Below are positions 1-7,774 of a stretch of 64,000 nt of DNA, piece by piece. Origin of the DNA: JBMYZL01 sp965661765 (lineage in GTDB: Bacteria; Bacteroidota; Bacteroidia; Flavobacteriales_D; Sanyastnellaceae); the NCBI GenBank assembly GCA_965661765.1, contig CBFIFE010000004.1:28012-92011 (forward strand), read 5' to 3'. The notes below the pieces were generated by a model. The model worked only from the letters and a program-made list of their open reading frames with translations. It did not search any database and was not told the DNA's origin. The translations under genes were made by a program, and so were the position numbers. How positions within the stretch are numbered: position 1 is the stretch's first letter; every line of letters begins with the position of its first letter.

Positions 1-1322
1 TCGTAGCGTTTCTCCGCGTTCGTCATGGCCAACCGCGCGGCTTCCACCGCCGCCTGTTGCGCCTCGAGGGTCGTCAGGGCAGCCTTTGCATCTGCCCAAG
101 CCTGCTCGACGCTGGCGCGGAGGGAGAGTCGGGTTTGGTCCAAGGCCAATTCCTGCTGCCGCACGTTGATTTCCGCTTGCTTCATCGCACTGCGGACACT
201 GAAGTTGTTGAAAATCGGCACACTCAGCGAAAAGAAGACGCTGCTGTTGCGGTTGTCACTGACTTGGTCACCGAAGGCCACAGTCTCAAAGTTCCTGTAA
301 ATTTCCTGCTGGGCCACCAAATCCAGGGACAGCGTGTCGCCCACATTGATCGACCCAAGGTTCACATCGACGACATCCGGGTCGCCCACGGGCATCTGAC
401 GCGCGCCAGAATATCCAGTTCCCATGGAATAGCTCATGAACGCGCGTGGCATCCGCCGCGCCCCGGCCAGGCGCGCCCCGATCTGGGCGTCCTCCAGCGC
501 GAGGGCCGATTGCCGAACCTGCGGAAAGCTGGACAGCGCATGGGCCACCGCGGCGGCTGGTGAACTGGGCAAAACCCCACCGATCAGATCGGCATCGGCG
601 GGTCGGGCCACCTCGAAGTCCAGGGCGGCCTCAGCTGGCAACTGCAGAAGTTGCACAAGGTTCAACCGGCCCAGCGCCAGCGCATTCTCCGCCCCCACGA
701 TGTTCGCTGCATCCGAGGCCAATTGCGCCTGGACGTCGAGCAAATCCGCTTCCGCGGCGGACCCCGCCGCCACGAGTTTGTTCACCCGATCCACTTGCCG
801 CTGCGTCGCATCGCGGTTCAATTCGGCCACCCGCACCAATTCTTGTTGGAACAGGACATTCAAGTAAGCCGCTGCAATGGTCAGGGCCACGTCGTTTTGA
901 GTTGCTTCCAGATTCACACGTGCACTCTCCATGCCCAGCTGAGCCCGGCGCAGGTTGAGGTGATTTGTGAAGCCATTGAACAAGGTGAGGCCGGTGCTCA
1001 GCCCGAAGGAATTCGACCGAATTCGACTGGTGGCGAACTGGTTGGTGAAGGGGTCGATGGTTTGGCCAAAATTGTACCCGTGCGAGGCAGACCCATTCAG
1101 ACTGGGCAAAAAGGCCCCAACGGCATTCTCCCTCGCTGCTTCCGCTTGCAACTCGCCCAGTTGCACTTGCCGAATGGTCAAGTTGTTTTCAAAAGCAAAA
1201 TCGATGCATCGTTGCAAAGACCACGAATTGCCCGCTGTAGAACCCTGCGCTGCGATCGTGGCGGGCACAAACATCGCCGCAACGAGGAATGAAAATCCCA
1301 AATGGAGGTACCGCTCAATCAT
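1..1322 (-). CDS. TolC-family outer-membrane efflux protein (partial, C-terminus off the left edge)
   Basis: About 440 codons are visible, read leftwards from ATG at 1322 to the window edge with no stop. The start gives a signal peptide (MIERYLHLGFSFLVAAMF...AQG), followed by a TolC-type N-terminus: 'SLQRCIDFAFENNLTIR', then 'GYNFGQTIDPFTNQ', a signature of Bacteroidetes TolC-like proteins, and 'LTLFNGFTNHLN'. Family members form trimeric outer-membrane channels for tripartite RND or ABC exporters or type I secretion. The partner membrane-fusion and pump genes would lie left of the window. A perfect TAnnTTTG element lies 5 nt upstream of the start. Family assignment is secure; substrate is unknown. 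Confidence 0.85.
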   Translation of the reverse strand, partial: MIERYLHLGFSFLVAAMFVPATIAAQGSTAGNSWSLQRCIDFAFENNLTIRQVQLGELQAEAARENAVGAFLPSLNGSASHGYNFGQTIDPFTNQFATSRIRSNSFGLSTGLTLFNGFTNHLNLRRAQLGMESARVNLEATQNDVALTIAAAYLNVLFQQELVRVAELNRDATQRQVDRVNKLVAAGSAAEADLLDVQAQLASDAANIVGAENALALGRLNLVQLLQLPAEAALDFEVARPADADLIGGVLPSSPAAAVAHALSSFPQVRQSALALEDAQIGARLAGARRMPRAFMSYSMGTGYSGARQMPVGDPDVVDVNLGSINVGDTLSLDLVAQQEIYRNFETVAFGDQVSDNRNSSVFFSLSVPIFNNFSVRSAMKQAEINVRQQELALDQTRLSLRASVEQAWADAKAALTTLEAQQAAVEAARLAMTNAEKRY

Positions 1323-1327
1323 TCCCC

Positions 1328-1335
1328 CAAAATTA
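1328..1335 (-). promoter_or_regulatory. Bacteroidetes -7 promoter element (TAATTTTG) for the TolC-like gene
   Basis: Minus strand reads TAATTTTG, a perfect match to TAnnTTTG, and the ATG follows after 5 nt. Predicts transcription starting at or almost at the start codon. A clear -33 element was not identified. Confidence 0.55.
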
Positions 1336-1346
1336 CGGGGAATCTC

Positions 1347-2087
1347 TCAGTAGTCGATGACTTGCAATGTGATGCGTCGATTCGCATCGACTTGAGCCGG
1401 TGTAGCCGGGTTTGGGAACAGCATGTCCTGTCGTCCGCGACCGCGAATTTCGAGTCGGGACGCTGCAACCCCCGAAGTCACAAGGAATTCCCACACCGCT
1501 CGGGCCCGTTCGCGGCTCAGTCGCTCGCAAGTGATGTCGTCCGGATCGTCGCCCGGCGCATTCACATGCCCGATAATGGCCAGTCTGAGTGTCGGATGAG
1601 ATTGCAAAAAATTGACAATTGTTTCCAAAGTCGGCAGCGAACCGTAGTACACCCGAAAGTCATCGCCTCCACCGGTGAACTCAATCGATGGCACATCCCG
1701 TTCCATCCCCACCACCAATGGCTCCAAGGGAATGGTGTCCACTGGAGCGCCGGCTGGGTCGGCGAAGAATTGGTCCACATGCATCATGTAGCCGGGCTCC
1801 ACGCACAATCGGGTATACCTCCGGTAAGGCTGCAACAACACCACCGTGTCTGTGAATGCGGGAAAGGCCACCAGTCGGTTCGGGTGAAGGCCCTCCACCA
1901 ACAGGTCCACCCTCACTTCCTCTGCCGTGGCCCGATCCACCACCATCCAACGCTGTTCCACCGGCACAACACGTCCTTCCTCGGCATCGAGCCATGGACT
2001 TCGTTCCACGATGAATTGTGCATTTGCACTACCGAAAATCGATATTGAAACGACGAATGGAGCGATGAAGTGCGATAATTTGGGCAT
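1347..2087 (-). CDS. OmpA-family outer-membrane/periplasmic protein
   Basis: 246 aa with signal peptide (residues 1-23, cleaved after 'GSANA'). The N-terminal ~120 residues are a beta-rich region I do not recognise. The C-terminal ~110 residues form an OmpA/MotB-type peptidoglycan-binding domain: 'PTLETIVNFLQSHPTLRLAIIGH', 'LSRERARAVWEFLV', 'SRLEIRGRGRQ', and terminal 'ANRRITLQVI'. Such proteins tether the outer membrane to peptidoglycan. It lies between the TolC-like gene and the respiratory accessory cluster on the same strand. ATG at 2087 has no close TAnnTTTG. The role of the N-terminal region is unknown. Confidence 0.8.
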   Translation of the reverse strand: MPKLSHFIAPFVVSISIFGSANAQFIVERSPWLDAEEGRVVPVEQRWMVVDRATAEEVRVDLLVEGLHPNRLVAFPAFTDTVVLLQPYRRYTRLCVEPGYMMHVDQFFADPAGAPVDTIPLEPLVVGMERDVPSIEFTGGGDDFRVYYGSLPTLETIVNFLQSHPTLRLAIIGHVNAPGDDPDDITCERLSRERARAVWEFLVTSGVAASRLEIRGRGRQDMLFPNPATPAQVDANRRITLQVIDY

Positions 2088-2120
2088 CGCATGGTCTTAC
2101 GCAACCATGCGCAGAGGGTT

Positions 2121-2342
2121 TCACGCCCTTGTCTTTTTCCGAAAAAAAATCCATCCGAGGCCCCCGAGGAGCACATAGGGCACGGCCATCAGGTACAAGA
2201 TGCCACGGTTCAGGCCTTCGCCAATCCCCCCTGCGTCGGCGCTGTCTTCTGCGACTGCCTTGCACATGACGCATTGTGCATCGGCGTTGAAAAGGCCGAA
2301 AGCGAGGAGAAACAGAACAATCAGAAGGGAGCGCAATTTCAT
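2121..2342 (-). CDS. small membrane protein with CxxC after the signal peptide
   Basis: 73 aa: signal peptide (residues 1-22), a 'QCVMCKA' CxxC motif at the predicted mature N-terminus, then one transmembrane helix ('GILYLMAVPYVLLGGLGWIFF') and a basic tail. Small proteins of this shape are common beside SCO/DUF420 genes in Bacteroidetes, so a role in cytochrome oxidase copper or redox handling is possible but is inference. It has its own promoter-like element 4 nt upstream of the ATG and is separated from DUF420 by a repeat block, so it may be transcribed independently. Confidence 0.7.
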   Translation of the reverse strand: MKLRSLLIVLFLLAFGLFNADAQCVMCKAVAEDSADAGGIGEGLNRGILYLMAVPYVLLGGLGWIFFRKKTRA

Positions 2343-2346
2343 GGTT

Positions 2347-2354
2347 CAAAGGTA
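2347..2354 (-). promoter_or_regulatory. -7 promoter element (TACCTTTG) for the small CxxC protein
   Basis: Perfect TAnnTTTG on the minus strand with 4 nt before the ATG at 2342. The 9-bp repeat array begins a few bases upstream, where a -33 element would lie. Confidence 0.55.
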
Positions 2355-2358
2355 AGGA

Positions 2359-2497
2359 GGAACTAGGGAGACCAGGGAGACTAGGGAGACCAGGGAGACC
2401 AGGGAGACCAGGGAGACCAGGGAGACCAGGGAGACCAGGGAGACCAGGGAACCAGGGTGACTAGGGTGACCAGGGTGACCAGGGGGACCAGGGGAGC
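2359..2497. repeat. 9-bp tandem repeat array, orientation AGGGAGACC (locus 1, arm a)
   Basis: About 15 head-to-tail units of AGGGAGACC, with later units AGGGTGACC/AGGGTGACT, nearly perfect in the middle. The unit has no coding role here. Paired with a reverse-complement array at 2540-2631, so this gene-free stretch (2343-2630) is an imperfect inverted repeat with a short central spacer. Confidence 0.9.
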
Positions 2498-2539
2498 CAA
2501 GCGCCTCGTCCGAACCACAGTCTACTTTGTTTCCTCCTC

Positions 2540-2631
2540 ACCCTAGTTTCCCTAGTTCGTTTTAGTCTCCCTAGTCACCCTAGTTCCCTAGTTCCCTAGT
2601 CACCCTAGTCCCCCTAGTCCCCCTGGTTCCT
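2540..2631. repeat. 8-9-bp repeat array, orientation CCCTAGTCA (locus 1, arm b)
   Basis: Degenerate units CCCTAGTT, CCCTAGTCA and CCCTAGTCC, the reverse complement of arm a. Ends at the stop codon of the DUF420 gene. Together with arm a it could form a long cruciform or RNA hairpin. Confidence 0.85.
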
Positions 2632-3176
2632 TAGTAGTACGGGGAAATCATCAGGTAGACGATGACGCCAGTCGCCGTCACGTAGAGCCAGATGGGCCAA
2701 GTGAATTTGGCCAAGCGTCGGTGCTTTTCCACTTCCATGCCCAAGCCTCGAACGTAGGTGAAGAGCACCAACGGGATGATGCCAGCCGAGAGAACGATGT
2801 GGGTGAGCAGAATGAAAAAGTACACGCCACGAATCCAACCTTCTCCGCCGAATTTGGTGCTTTCTGTCGTCAAGTGGAATGCGACGTAGCTGATGAGGAA
2901 CAGGACACTGAGGAGGAGTGCGGTGGTGGTGAATTTTTTGTGGAGGGCGATGTTTTTCTTGCGAATGGCCAGGAAGGCGCCGATAAGGCTAAAGAAGGCC
3001 GCGGCGTTGAAACAAGCGTTGAGTTTCGGAAGCAGATAGAGGCGCTCGCGGGTTTCCGGGCTGAGGTTTTCTGCTGGTGGGATCAAAAAAAGCAGCACGA
3101 CAACGAGGGGAACTGCAATGGAGACAATCCAAATGAAACGGCGGACGCCGGAACTGTTTTGAAGGAGGTTGCTCAT
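2631..3176 (-). CDS. DUF420 family membrane protein, cytochrome c oxidase accessory
   Basis: 181 aa with five predicted transmembrane segments. DUF420-type features: 'LPKLNACFNAAAFFSLIGAF' and 'ALHKKFTTTALLLSVLFL', a His-containing third helix ('SYVAFHLTTESTKFGG'), 'LLTHIVLSAGIIPLVLFT' and terminal 'HRRLAKFTWPIWLYVTATG'. DUF420 genes in Bacteroidetes and Bacilli accompany SCO and caa3 oxidase genes and are thought to act in oxidase assembly. Overlaps the upstream SCO gene by 4 nt (ATGA), implying translational coupling. Stop codon TAA is at the edge of the repeat block. Confidence 0.85.
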   Translation of the reverse strand: MSNLLQNSSGVRRFIWIVSIAVPLVVVLLFLIPPAENLSPETRERLYLLPKLNACFNAAAFFSLIGAFLAIRKKNIALHKKFTTTALLLSVLFLISYVAFHLTTESTKFGGEGWIRGVYFFILLTHIVLSAGIIPLVLFTYVRGLGMEVEKHRRLAKFTWPIWLYVTATGVIVYLMISPYY

Positions 3177-4426
3177 TGGGCAGATGTTGGTGGAGGGGTC
3201 AAGACCAAACGCGTTGCATCTTCCAACAACTGGTTCACCTCATTTGTTGAGGTGCCGTCGTAGTAGCCGCGGATTTGGCCCAACTGATCGACCAAGGTGA
3301 ACGTGTCAGAGTGGAAAAAGCCCCCGGCCGCGGTGTCGCTGGGCAGGGCGGTCAGGAAGTAGCCATTGCGCGCCAAATCGTACAGGTCTTCCTCCTTGCC
3401 GGTCAGGAACTTCCAACCGGCAGTGTCGGCGCCAATTCGCGTGGCGTAGGCGAGCAACCGGGCGGGGTCATCTCGCTTCGGATCGACGGTGTGGCTGAGC
3501 AAAACGACTTCGCGCTTCGAGATTCCTCGATCGGCCAGCTGCGCTTGGAGCCTTGACATTTGGCTGCTCATGATGGGGCAAATGGTGGGGCAGTGCGTGA
3601 AGAAGTAGTCGACGATTCGCACTTTGCCCTGAACGTCGCGGTGCGAAAACTCTTGGCCATCAAGGTTGGTGAAGGCGAACCGAGGAATGGTATGGCCTTC
3701 GGGTCCCAAAACGGGCAAGGGCGGCAACGCTTCGAAAGCTTCGGCCGCCTTCTCGCGGGCGTAGCTGGCGAGGTCCATTTCCTTCTTGAGGAGGGCGATG
3801 TCTTCGACGGCGTCTTGGATTTGGTCTTCAGACGCCGCGTGATACACCCCGCGCAAGTAGCCTTCAGCATCGACTAACCACAAAGTGGCGATGTTGTTGG
3901 GCTCTGCGGGATCCCGCTGGATCATGAACGATTGGGCGATGATGGCATCGATTTCTGCCTGGTTGCCCGTCAGGAACTGCCATTTGTCAGGGGCACCATT
4001 GTAGCGCGTGTTGCGCGAAACATAGGATGACAGGGCCTCTGGGGTGTCGTGTTCTGCGTCGAGTGTGAAGCAAATGGTGAAGATGTCGTCCTCATCGCGG
4101 TAGCGCCAGTTGGGCCAAAGCAATTGCTTGGTGAATTCGGCGACGTGCGGCGCGTTTGTGGCGTAGAATCCGGCAAGCCAAACCTTCCCTTCCAGCGACC
4201 GGCTGTCAAACGCCTCCCCGTTTTGATTCGTCAATGCAAAGGGTTTGACGCGCTGCGCCCCAAGTCCCTTGCCTTCAATCGGCCCATCGACGGTGTAGTA
4301 GGGGAGGGTGTTGAATTTGTGTTCGCCCAGTACCCCGAAAAGAATCAATCCGGCCAGGGGAAAAAGCAGAAGTACGCCAATCAGCAGGGCGTACTTCTTG
4401 AATTGGGATCTGAAAGTTGTGCTCAA
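3173..4426 (-). CDS. tandem SCO1/SenC protein: degenerate N-terminal plus intact C-terminal copper-chaperone domain
   Basis: 417 aa, about twice the usual SCO length. Residues 13-35 are a membrane anchor. Residues ~60-205 are a thioredoxin-like SCO fold in which 'FYATNAPHV' occupies the place of the CxxxC loop. Residues ~235-405 are a second SCO domain with intact 'FFTHCPTICP' (Cys279, Cys283) and copper-ligand His372 ('FFHSDTFTLVD'). SCO proteins deliver copper to the CuA site of oxidase subunit II and have thiol-redox activity. The start codon is TTG at 4426 with no in-frame ATG nearby. It lies between subunit IV and DUF420. The N-terminal copy has lost all three metal ligands, so it is probably structural or regulatory (inference). 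Confidence 0.88.
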   Translation of the reverse strand: MSTTFRSQFKKYALLIGVLLLFPLAGLILFGVLGEHKFNTLPYYTVDGPIEGKGLGAQRVKPFALTNQNGEAFDSRSLEGKVWLAGFYATNAPHVAEFTKQLLWPNWRYRDEDDIFTICFTLDAEHDTPEALSSYVSRNTRYNGAPDKWQFLTGNQAEIDAIIAQSFMIQRDPAEPNNIATLWLVDAEGYLRGVYHAASEDQIQDAVEDIALLKKEMDLASYAREKAAEAFEALPPLPVLGPEGHTIPRFAFTNLDGQEFSHRDVQGKVRIVDYFFTHCPTICPIMSSQMSRLQAQLADRGISKREVVLLSHTVDPKRDDPARLLAYATRIGADTAGWKFLTGKEEDLYDLARNGYFLTALPSDTAAGGFFHSDTFTLVDQLGQIRGYYDGTSTNEVNQLLEDATRLVLTPPPTSAQ

Positions 4427-4462
4427 TGTGAACGGTGTCGGAGTGATGCCACCGCCCTCGAA

Positions 4463-4840
4463 TCAATGAAACATTTGGAATGCACCCAAGTGCCCAAACC
4501 CTTCTGTGATGGCGATGAAGATCAGATAGCAGATGAATAGAAAATAGGGAACAATCACCGCCCGCTTCAAGTTCGTTCGTTCTTCCCCCAAGTGCATAAA
4601 CACCATCACGATGTACGCCGCCTTCACGAGGGTGAGAATGATGAAGCTCCACTTGATCACGGTCCAGGAGAACGCCTCTGACCGTTTGAAGTAGATGCCC
4701 ATGATCACTTCAATCGTTGTCAAAAGGGTCAGGATGCCTGTGACTTTCCAAATCTTGGACCGGATTTTCCGGCCTTCTTCTTCGCTGTGATGTGCATTCA
4801 GCGCGTAGCTGTCATTCACGAGGAGATCGTCGCGTTCCAT
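4463..4840 (-). CDS. cytochrome c oxidase subunit IV (CtaF/CyoD type)
   Basis: 125 aa from ATG at 4840 (a longer frame reaching 4963 would overlap the upstream gene deeply, so it is rejected). A charged N-terminus containing 'HHSEEEGRKIRSK' is followed by three transmembrane helices with the subunit-IV-like stretch 'FIILTLVKAAYIVMVFMHL'. Subunit IV is a small assembly/stability subunit of haem-copper oxidases in the inner membrane. It starts 13 nt after the subunit III stop, in the same operon. Confidence 0.85.
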   Translation of the reverse strand: MERDDLLVNDSYALNAHHSEEEGRKIRSKIWKVTGILTLLTTIEVIMGIYFKRSEAFSWTVIKWSFIILTLVKAAYIVMVFMHLGEERTNLKRAVIVPYFLFICYLIFIAITEGFGHLGAFQMFH

Positions 4841-4853
4841 AGCAATGTGGGGG

Positions 4854-5834
4854 TCAGATGAGATAGAAGAAAGTAAAAACAAAGACCCAAACAAGGTCAA
4901 CGAAGTGCCAGTACAGCCCCACTTTTTCGACCATTTCATAATGCTTGCGACGCTCGAAAACACCTTTGTAAGCCATCACGAAAATGATGATGTTGATCAC
5001 CACACCGGAGAACACATGGAATCCATGAAAACCGGTGATGAAAAAGAAGAAGTCAGCGTATTGCTGCTGCACCGCATATTCGCTGTCATGCAGGTTTGCG
5101 CCAAAGCTGAAGTTTGCACCGCGGGCCTCCCACAACTTCATCATTTCCGCACCGCTGACGTGCGATTCATTTTCGATGTACTTGTTCAACGTCAGGCTGT
5201 GCAATTCCGCCTCATGCGTGTGCTCACCCACTTCCACCAGCTTCACGCCATGGTCGGAGGCCACAAGAGAAACGTTGGGATTCCCTTCGATCCAAGGTTC
5301 GGCCAAATGCCCGAAATGGTGATCCATGAAGACCGCCTCTCCTTCCTTCAACTCGAACACTTGGCCATCGTCTGCAGTGACGGTCACGGCCTTTTCGAGC
5401 TGGAACATCCCGCCACTGCCGTGGATGAAGTGCGACCATTCCCATGCCTGCGATCCCAAAAAGACGAATCCACCGACAATTGTCCATGCCATCCACTTCA
5501 GCACCCCGGCCTTGTCGTTTCGGTGCCCAGATTCGACGGCCAAAACCATTGTTACCGAGGAAACAATCAAGATGAACGTCATCAACGCCACGTACATCAA
5601 TGGATATTCTCCTTCGAGACCGGGCAATGCTCGGAACACTTGTTCTCCAATTGGCCATGCCGCTTCACTGCCCGCCCGGGCAAAACCGTATGCAGTCAAT
5701 AACCCGCCGAACGTCAAGGCGTCCGATACGAGGAAATACCACATCATCATCTTGCCATAGCTGACGCTGAAAGGGGACCGGCCTCCCCCCCAGAGGATCT
5801 CCTTAGAAATCGCTTTTGTTGCTTCTCCGCCCAT
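4854..5834 (-). CDS. cytochrome c oxidase subunit III (haem-copper oxidase), long-loop form
   Basis: 326 aa. Helix I-II region 'GKMMMWYFLVSDALTFGGLL', then 'LMTFILIVSSVTMVLAVESG', a subunit-III core 'ADFFFFITGFHGFHVFSGV' with conserved His/Glu context, and C-terminal 'GLYWHFVDLVWVFVFTFFYL'. Between helices is a ~95-residue hydrophilic insert (about 140-235) rich in His, Asp and Glu. Subunit III packs against subunit I in the inner membrane. First gene after repeat locus 2, with its own promoter-like element 16 nt upstream of the ATG. Subunits I and II are absent from the window. Confidence 0.9.
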   Translation of the reverse strand: MGGEATKAISKEILWGGGRSPFSVSYGKMMMWYFLVSDALTFGGLLTAYGFARAGSEAAWPIGEQVFRALPGLEGEYPLMYVALMTFILIVSSVTMVLAVESGHRNDKAGVLKWMAWTIVGGFVFLGSQAWEWSHFIHGSGGMFQLEKAVTVTADDGQVFELKEGEAVFMDHHFGHLAEPWIEGNPNVSLVASDHGVKLVEVGEHTHEAELHSLTLNKYIENESHVSGAEMMKLWEARGANFSFGANLHDSEYAVQQQYADFFFFITGFHGFHVFSGVVINIIIFVMAYKGVFERRKHYEMVEKVGLYWHFVDLVWVFVFTFFYLI

Positions 5835-5850
5835 GTTGGGAATTTGGCCG

Positions 5851-5858
5851 CAAACTTA
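5851..5858 (-). promoter_or_regulatory. -7 promoter element (TAAGTTTG) for the subunit III-IV-SCO-DUF420 operon
   Basis: Perfect TAnnTTTG on the minus strand, 16 nt before the ATG at 5834. Suggests the genes downstream of the repeat block have their own transcript separate from ctaB. The remaining 5859-5948 holds no recognisable gene. Confidence 0.45.
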
Positions 5859-5948
5859 TGAAAGGATTGCCAAATCTGCCCCCCTCCATCCGCGGAAATC
5901 CCATGGAAAGCACAATTCGGAACCATTCCAAACTGCCACCCCCTCCAT

Positions 5949-6063
5949 TCCCTAGTTCCCCTGGTCACCCTAGTCACCCTAGTCACCCTAGTCACCCTAG
6001 TCACCCTAGTACCCCTAGTCCCCTAGTCACCCTAGTTCCCCTGGTCAACCTAGTCCCCCTAGT
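5949..6063. repeat. 9-bp tandem repeat array CCCTAGTCA (locus 2)
   Basis: About 13 units, the central ones perfect copies of CCCTAGTCA, flanked by CCCTAGTTC, CCCTGGTCA and CCCTAGTCC variants. Sits between two subunit III-type genes on the minus strand. Its right end supplies the TAG stop codon (6059-6061) of the upstream gene. Single orientation; no inverted partner. Confidence 0.9.
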
Positions 6064-6862
6064 AAAGGAGAAAGAGGAACCCGAACAAGTAGAGCCACAA
6101 AATGCCCAGAAAGTGCCAATAGATGCCGAGGGCCTTCAGGCGCACGGTGTCCCCAGCGTGGATTGTGCCCACAAACATGCGAATGCCGTTGACCACGAGG
6201 TACACAAAACCGAACACCAAGTGAAGGATGTGCACGCCGATGAGCGACCAAATGTAGGCCCCGCCAGCGTTGCTCGTTCGCTTGACCTCCCGGGTGATGG
6301 GCTCAACCATCAGGGCGTCGTCAGGCGCGTAAAATTCCTTTTTGTTCGGGTTGTAGAGCAACTCCACATTGTTGCGAGAAACGGTGAAGTCCTCCCCGTA
6401 GGTGGCCGGACCTTCCATCAGCGCCTCGATGCTGTTCCAGCGGTAGGCCTTCAAGCCCGATTCGGTCTCATTGATGGTCCAGCCCATGCCCATTTCGTTC
6501 AGCGAACGCCAACCCTCGGCCTGGGAAATGGTGAAGCCGATGCCCAGCAGGAGCGTCAACGCCATTCCAACCAACCCCTGGGTTTTGTTTCCTGCCTTCA
6601 TTGCCCGTGTGGCCCACCAGAGGCTGGCAGAGGACAGCACGATGAGCACATTGGACGCCCAGAGTCCAGAAGGTGCTGTCACATGCACCCAGTAGGCCCC
6701 CATGTTGGAGACAATGTAGGCGCTCGTAAAGCCCGCAAACAGCATGACGATCGCAAAGACGATGAAGGACATCAGCATCTTCTTCGTGCGTTCACGGACA
6801 GCGGGGTCGAGGCCTTCGAAGACATCGGTTTTGGGTGCAGTCGTTGCGGTTTCGGCGTTCAT
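6059..6862 (-). CDS. second haem-copper oxidase subunit III-like protein
   Basis: 267 aa. N-terminal hydrophilic stretch, then helices 'MLMSFIVFAIVMLFAGFTSA' and 'SNVLIVLSSASLWWATRAMK', a ~75-residue extracytoplasmic insert (about 125-200), then 'IWSLIGVHILHLVFGFVYLV' and C-terminal 'LGIYWHFLGILWLYLFGFLF'. Helix order and the His/Trp pattern are those of subunit III. Two adjacent subunit III-type genes are common in Bacteroidetes oxidase clusters. Starts 12 nt after ctaB, so probably cotranscribed with it. Stop codon TAG comes from repeat locus 2. Confidence 0.85.
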   Translation of the reverse strand: MNAETATTAPKTDVFEGLDPAVRERTKKMLMSFIVFAIVMLFAGFTSAYIVSNMGAYWVHVTAPSGLWASNVLIVLSSASLWWATRAMKAGNKTQGLVGMALTLLLGIGFTISQAEGWRSLNEMGMGWTINETESGLKAYRWNSIEALMEGPATYGEDFTVSRNNVELLYNPNKKEFYAPDDALMVEPITREVKRTSNAGGAYIWSLIGVHILHLVFGFVYLVVNGIRMFVGTIHAGDTVRLKALGIYWHFLGILWLYLFGFLFLLY

Positions 6863-6874
6863 CAGAATGAATCG

Positions 6875-7738
6875 TTAAATTTTGTCAAGCACATAGATGA
6901 TCTGCACCACAGGCAGATAGATGAAGGAGGCGAACATCAATTGTTTGGCGTCTTTCAAGGCCAAACTTCGCTGCAGCCGCACCGCCGGCACCAAGAACAT
7001 CACCCCAGCCAAAACACAGACCCCAAGCGCCCAATTCCCGACCATCGGCTGGCCCGTCGGCAGTGCCCAAGGCAAGAGAGATGCAGGGATGCAGAAGAGC
7101 GTGTACATCAGGATTTGGTTCGCGGAAGCTTTCGTGCGGCCGGCAGGGAAGGGCAGCATTTGGTACCCTGCCTTCTGATAATCGTCGTGGGCGAGCCATG
7201 CAATGGCCCAAAAATGCGGGAACTGCCACATGAACTGAACAGCGAAGAGCGTCCCGGGTTCAATCCCGAAGTCGCCAGTGGCGGCCACGTACCCGATCAT
7301 CGGCGGCAGCGCTCCGGGAAACGCCCCCACGAAAACGCTCAGTGAGGTCTTCGACTTCAGCGGGGTGTAGACGAAGGCATAGCTGACGATGGCAGCCACG
7401 CCCAGCCAGCCACTGAGGGTGTTGAGCGAAAACAAGCAGCCGAGACCGCCAGCGGCGGCCAGCAAACTGTACAGCAGCGCTCGGCCCCTCGTCATGCGCC
7501 CCGTGGGCAGTGGGCGATTGGCGGTGCGGTCCATGAGTCCATCGATGCGGTGCTCAATGATTTGGTTCAAACCATTCGACGCCCCAGTGAGCAAATATCC
7601 CCCACCGGTCAAGATGAGCAGGGTCATCAGATCGATGTCATCCACAGCCATGAACCAGCCCAGCATGGCGGAAAGGACGACGAAAAATCCCAACCGAAGC
7701 TTGAACAGCGTGGCGATGTCTTTGATGTGTTCCGGCAC
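6875..7738 (-). CDS. ctaB: protoheme IX farnesyltransferase (haem O synthase)
   Basis: 287 aa, GTG start at 7738. UbiA-superfamily integral membrane prenyltransferase that converts haem B to haem O with farnesyl diphosphate. The first Asp-rich site is canonical: 'GASNGLNQIIEHRIDGLMD' with NxxxDxxxD spacing, then 'RTANRPLPTGR'. Also 'YTPLKSKTSLSVFVGAFPGA' and 'FMWQFPHFWAIAWLAHDDY'. About eight hydrophobic helices, normal family length. First gene of the respiratory cluster, promoter element ~36 nt upstream. Haem A synthase (ctaA) is not in the window. Confidence 0.95.
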   Translation of the reverse strand: MPEHIKDIATLFKLRLGFFVVLSAMLGWFMAVDDIDLMTLLILTGGGYLLTGASNGLNQIIEHRIDGLMDRTANRPLPTGRMTRGRALLYSLLAAAGGLGCLFSLNTLSGWLGVAAIVSYAFVYTPLKSKTSLSVFVGAFPGALPPMIGYVAATGDFGIEPGTLFAVQFMWQFPHFWAIAWLAHDDYQKAGYQMLPFPAGRTKASANQILMYTLFCIPASLLPWALPTGQPMVGNWALGVCVLAGVMFLVPAVRLQRSLALKDAKQLMFASFIYLPVVQIIYVLDKI

Positions 7739-7774
7739 GAGAAGAAGGGTCTACGGGTTGCTGCGATTCTGCGG

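Noticed and set aside
2359..2631. CRISPR array
   Set aside because: Units are 9 bp without unique spacers, and no cas genes are nearby.
5747..6004. ORF encoding repeated TRV units
   Set aside because: It is the translation of repeat locus 2; the period of 9 keeps the frame open. No start site or conserved domain.
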